Source: Borrelia coriaceae
GTDB taxonomy: Bacteria > Spirochaetota > Spirochaetia > Borreliales > Borreliaceae
Length of the DNA: 64,000 nt
Reading direction: 5' to 3'
Assembly (NCBI RefSeq): GCF_023035295.1
Contig: NZ_CP075076.1
Span: forward strand, 744,001 to 808,000
Part shown: piece after piece, positions 62,103 to 64,000 of the stretch
Layout: each line of letters starts with the position of its first letter
How positions within the stretch are numbered: position 1 is the stretch's first letter
Translations under genes and position numbers: made by a program
Notes under the pieces: generated by a model
The model's input: the letters and a program-made list of their open reading frames with translations, nothing else
Databases searched by the model: none
What the model was told of the DNA's origin: nothing

Positions 62103-63164
62103 TTATTTTAAAGGATTATATAAATTTTCGTATCTTTTGATATCATAATAGGTTGGAATATGAGATTTATTTTCGATATAGTCTAGAATGATTTTAGATA
62201 AATATGCGGCCATTGATATTCCTCTTGTTCCAAATCCATTTAGTATGAATATATTTTTATATTTTGGATGTTCACCCAGAAATGGTTCTCGGTCGAGTGT
62301 AGAAGGTCTAATGTGTGCTTGGTGTTGTATGATTGTGCAATTTAAGTTTGTGATTTTTTTAAGTTTATTTAGTAATTCTTTTTTTGCCCATTCATTTGTG
62401 CTTGTATCTAAGGTTTTCCATTCATAAGTTCCACCAAGGTAAAACTTGTTATCTTGTAAAGGTATTAAAGACACATGTCTATTATAAATTTCTTTAAGGT
62501 GTAATTTTGGAATTTCTACTGTTAATGCTTCTCCTTTTGCTAGTTTAAATGGAAGGTATGAAAAGAGTTTTGCAATTTTTTCTTTGTATCCTCTTGCCAG
62601 TATTAATTTTTTGAATTTTAATTCATTGATTGTAAAGAATTTTTCATTTATTTTAATTTTATTTTCATTGATTTCTGATTCTATATATGCATTATACTTT
62701 ATAAAGTGCTTTTTAAGGGCTTGTATATATAAATTTGTGTTAATTGTTGCTCCTTTTATTAGTATCCCTCCACCATTGTCATTGGAAAAATCGTGTACTT
62801 TTCCATTTTTTATTGATAAGATGAAATCTTTTATATGTTCATCATTTTTGATTTTTGAAATCAGTTCGTCTCTTTGTGTTTTTGTGGTAAATGGTCTAAA
62901 AATAGAATTTTCTTTTAAGAAATTGCAGTCAATATTTTTTTCCATTTCTTTGTAATATTGAATTGCAAATGTGAAAATTTCAGGCTCTCTCCAAGCAATG
63001 TTCATTTTTCTTCCCATAATAGGATTAATAAGCCCTCCTGCTACGGTTGTTGCATTTTCAGATCCATTGTCAAAGAGAATTACACTTTTTTGTCTTTGAA
63101 TTATTTCGTAAGTTAAAGTACTTCCGGCAATGCCACCACCAATAACTGCAAATTCATATTCCAT
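62103..63164 (-). CDS. FAD-dependent oxidoreductase (DAO fold, DadA/MnmC1-like)
   Basis: The 353-residue protein has the N-terminal FAD motif FAVIGGGIAGSTLTYEIIQR, then ATTVAGGLINPIMGRK in place of the usual substrate-side loop, and a C-terminal FAD site (IFILNGFGTRGISMAAYLSK). Older annotation suggests D-amino-acid dehydrogenase. The fold is shared with the FAD half of MnmC (glycine-oxidase-like), which removes the carboxymethyl group from cmnm5U in tRNA. Given a standalone MnmD-like gene in the same window, that role is possible but unproven. It is transcribed alone. Confidence 0.85.
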   Translation of the reverse strand: MEYEFAVIGGGIAGSTLTYEIIQRQKSVILFDNGSENATTVAGGLINPIMGRKMNIAWREPEIFTFAIQYYKEMEKNIDCNFLKENSIFRPFTTKTQRDELISKIKNDEHIKDFILSIKNGKVHDFSNDNGGGILIKGATINTNLYIQALKKHFIKYNAYIESEINENKIKINEKFFTINELKFKKLILARGYKEKIAKLFSYLPFKLAKGEALTVEIPKLHLKEIYNRHVSLIPLQDNKFYLGGTYEWKTLDTSTNEWAKKELLNKLKKITNLNCTIIQHQAHIRPSTLDREPFLGEHPKYKNIFILNGFGTRGISMAAYLSKIILDYIENKSHIPTYYDIKRYENLYNPLK

Positions 63165-63341
63165 TTATACATTCCTTTTTTTATGTTTTTGATATTTGTT
63201 TTCTTTGTAATTTTAGGGGATTATCTTTTGGGAAGCAATTTATTTGTAACTTATTTGAGGTATTTTAATTGTTACAATTTTGGTTTGTTTTTTAAGTTTG
63301 GTTAATTTTATTGGTATGTTCCTATTGTGTTCATTTGGAGA

Positions 63342-63370
63342 TTTAAAAACCTTTTATTTTTAATTATAAT
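63342..63370 (+). promoter_or_regulatory. Candidate clpP promoter
   Basis: TTTAAA (63342-63347), a 17-base spacer and TATAAT (63365-63370) precede the clpP ATG by 36 bases from the -10 box. The -35 match is weak. The 241 bases between the oxidoreductase and clpP hold no gene. Confidence 0.4.
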
Positions 63371-63405
63371 ATATATTACATTATATTTGTTGAAAAGGTA
63401 AGTTT

Positions 63406-63996
63406 ATGGATTTTAAAGATATTAAGATACAAACAGAAGTACAGCAGTCATTGGAATTTGCACTAAAGAGTAGGGCAATAGTTATTACAGGTGAAATTAA
63501 TAAGGATATTTCTAAGTTATTTCAGGAGAAGATATTATTTTTAGAAGCATCAGATTGCGATAAACCGATATTTGTTTATATTGATTCAGAGGGAGGTGAT
63601 ATTGATGCTGGTTTTGCTATTTTTAACATGATACGCTTTGTAAAACCTAAGGTTTTTACAATTGGAGTTGGGCTTGTGGCAAGTGCTGGTGCTTTAATTT
63701 TTTTGGCCGCAGATTCAAAAAGTAGATTTTCTTTGCCTCATGCTAGATATTTGTTGCACCAGCCTTTGAGTGGTTTTAAAGGAGTTGCTACGGATATTGA
63801 AATTTACACGAATGAGCTTAATAAAGTTAAGAGTGAACTTAATGGTATTATTGCAAAAGAAACGGGGCAAAAACTTGATAAGGTTGAAAAGGACACTGAT
63901 AGGGATTTTTGGTTAGATAGTGAATCTGCAATGAGATATGGTCTTGTCTTTAAAATTATTGCAACTAGACTTGAACTTGAAGAATTTATTTCTTAG
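63406..63996 (+). CDS. clpP: ATP-dependent Clp protease proteolytic subunit (ClpP paralogue)
   Basis: ClpP forms the proteolytic barrel used with Clp ATPases. The 196-residue protein keeps all three catalytic residues: Ser in GLVASAGALI, His in ARYLLHQP and Asp in DTDRDFWL. PIFVYIDSEGGDIDAGFAIF is the family's strand-turn motif. The N-terminus lacks the usual hydrophobic axial-loop sequence (YDIYSRLL), and the C-terminus is short, so this is the divergent second ClpP of Borrelia. It starts at ATG 63406 after AAAAGGTAAG. Confidence 0.95.
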   Translation: MDFKDIKIQTEVQQSLEFALKSRAIVITGEINKDISKLFQEKILFLEASDCDKPIFVYIDSEGGDIDAGFAIFNMIRFVKPKVFTIGVGLVASAGALIFLAADSKSRFSLPHARYLLHQPLSGFKGVATDIEIYTNELNKVKSELNGIIAKETGQKLDKVEKDTDRDFWLDSESAMRYGLVFKIIATRLELEEFIS

Positions 63997-64000
63997 TCTT

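Noticed and set aside
1..64000. CRISPR array, prophage, transposase or toxin-antitoxin system
   Set aside because: I found no regularly spaced direct repeats, transposase motifs, integrase or paired small toxin/antitoxin genes on either strand. The window is mostly core chromosome.

Overview
This 64 kb window is an AT-rich stretch of a spirochaete chromosome. The gene order matches the coaD-rpmF-acpP-rnc to clpP region of the Borrelia/Borreliella linear chromosome, including p83/100, plzA, the CoA-disulfide reductase gene and a split tRNA set. I place it in that genus with high confidence from family content and order. A relapsing-fever species seems likelier than a Lyme species, but I cannot prove that from sequence alone. 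I see no CRISPR array, intact mobile element, plasmid partition cluster or rRNA.

Layout. 1-5.6 kb: a partial zinc-finger-like gene, coaD, rpmF-acpP-rnc, a converging CCA-adding enzyme gene and two genus-type hypotheticals. 5.65-5.86 kb: tRNA-Thr and tRNA-Tyr. 6.1-11.6 kb: mltG-dnaG-rpoD and a zinc-ribbon coiled-coil gene, followed by rnpB (RNase P RNA). 12-18.4 kb: a cell-elongation operon (TPR protein, mreBCD, PBP2, RodA). 18.5-27.5 kb: thrS, pgsA, a secreted protein, a CYTH cyclase (minus strand), the KtrBA potassium uptake system, a MinD-like ATPase and phosphofructokinase. 27.5-35.1 kb, minus strand: CoA-disulfide reductase, a cystine-type symporter, pgi, a ParB-like stub and PBP1A. 35.5-39.4 kb: plzA (c-di-GMP receptor), a TPR gene, a Sua5 gene (minus) and rlpA. 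39.4-40.5 kb: a gene-poor, compositionally inverted segment with a decayed ORF. 40.5-51.4 kb: dus, valS, an MnmD-like methyltransferase (minus), groES (minus), an ABC-F protein, a beta-propeller protein, p83/100, tRNA-Pro and tRNA-Arg (minus). 51.4-64 kb: nth, two Opp-type permeases and a DivIC-like protein (minus), two hypotheticals, a Gld-type ABC exporter operon with rnz (minus), an FAD oxidoreductase (minus) and clpP.

Themes. One is envelope growth: PBP1A, PBP2, RodA, MreBCD, MltG, RlpA and a DivIC-like protein. A second is thiol and CoA metabolism: coaD, CoA-disulfide reductase and a probable cystine importer. A third is tRNA biology: four tRNAs, RNase P RNA, RNase Z, the CCA enzyme, Dus, Sua5 and an MnmD-like enzyme.

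The most unusual observations are these. A decayed segment at about 39.53-40.19 kb has reversed A/T strand bias. At least three genes have natural N-termini with no ATG, GTG or TTG codon available. A 30-bp perfect palindrome sits on the rpmF promoter. An ABC-F protein has lost its second Walker A motif. An endonuclease III lacks the fourth iron-sulfur cysteine. A symporter of the glutamate-transporter family carries cystine-transporter motifs.
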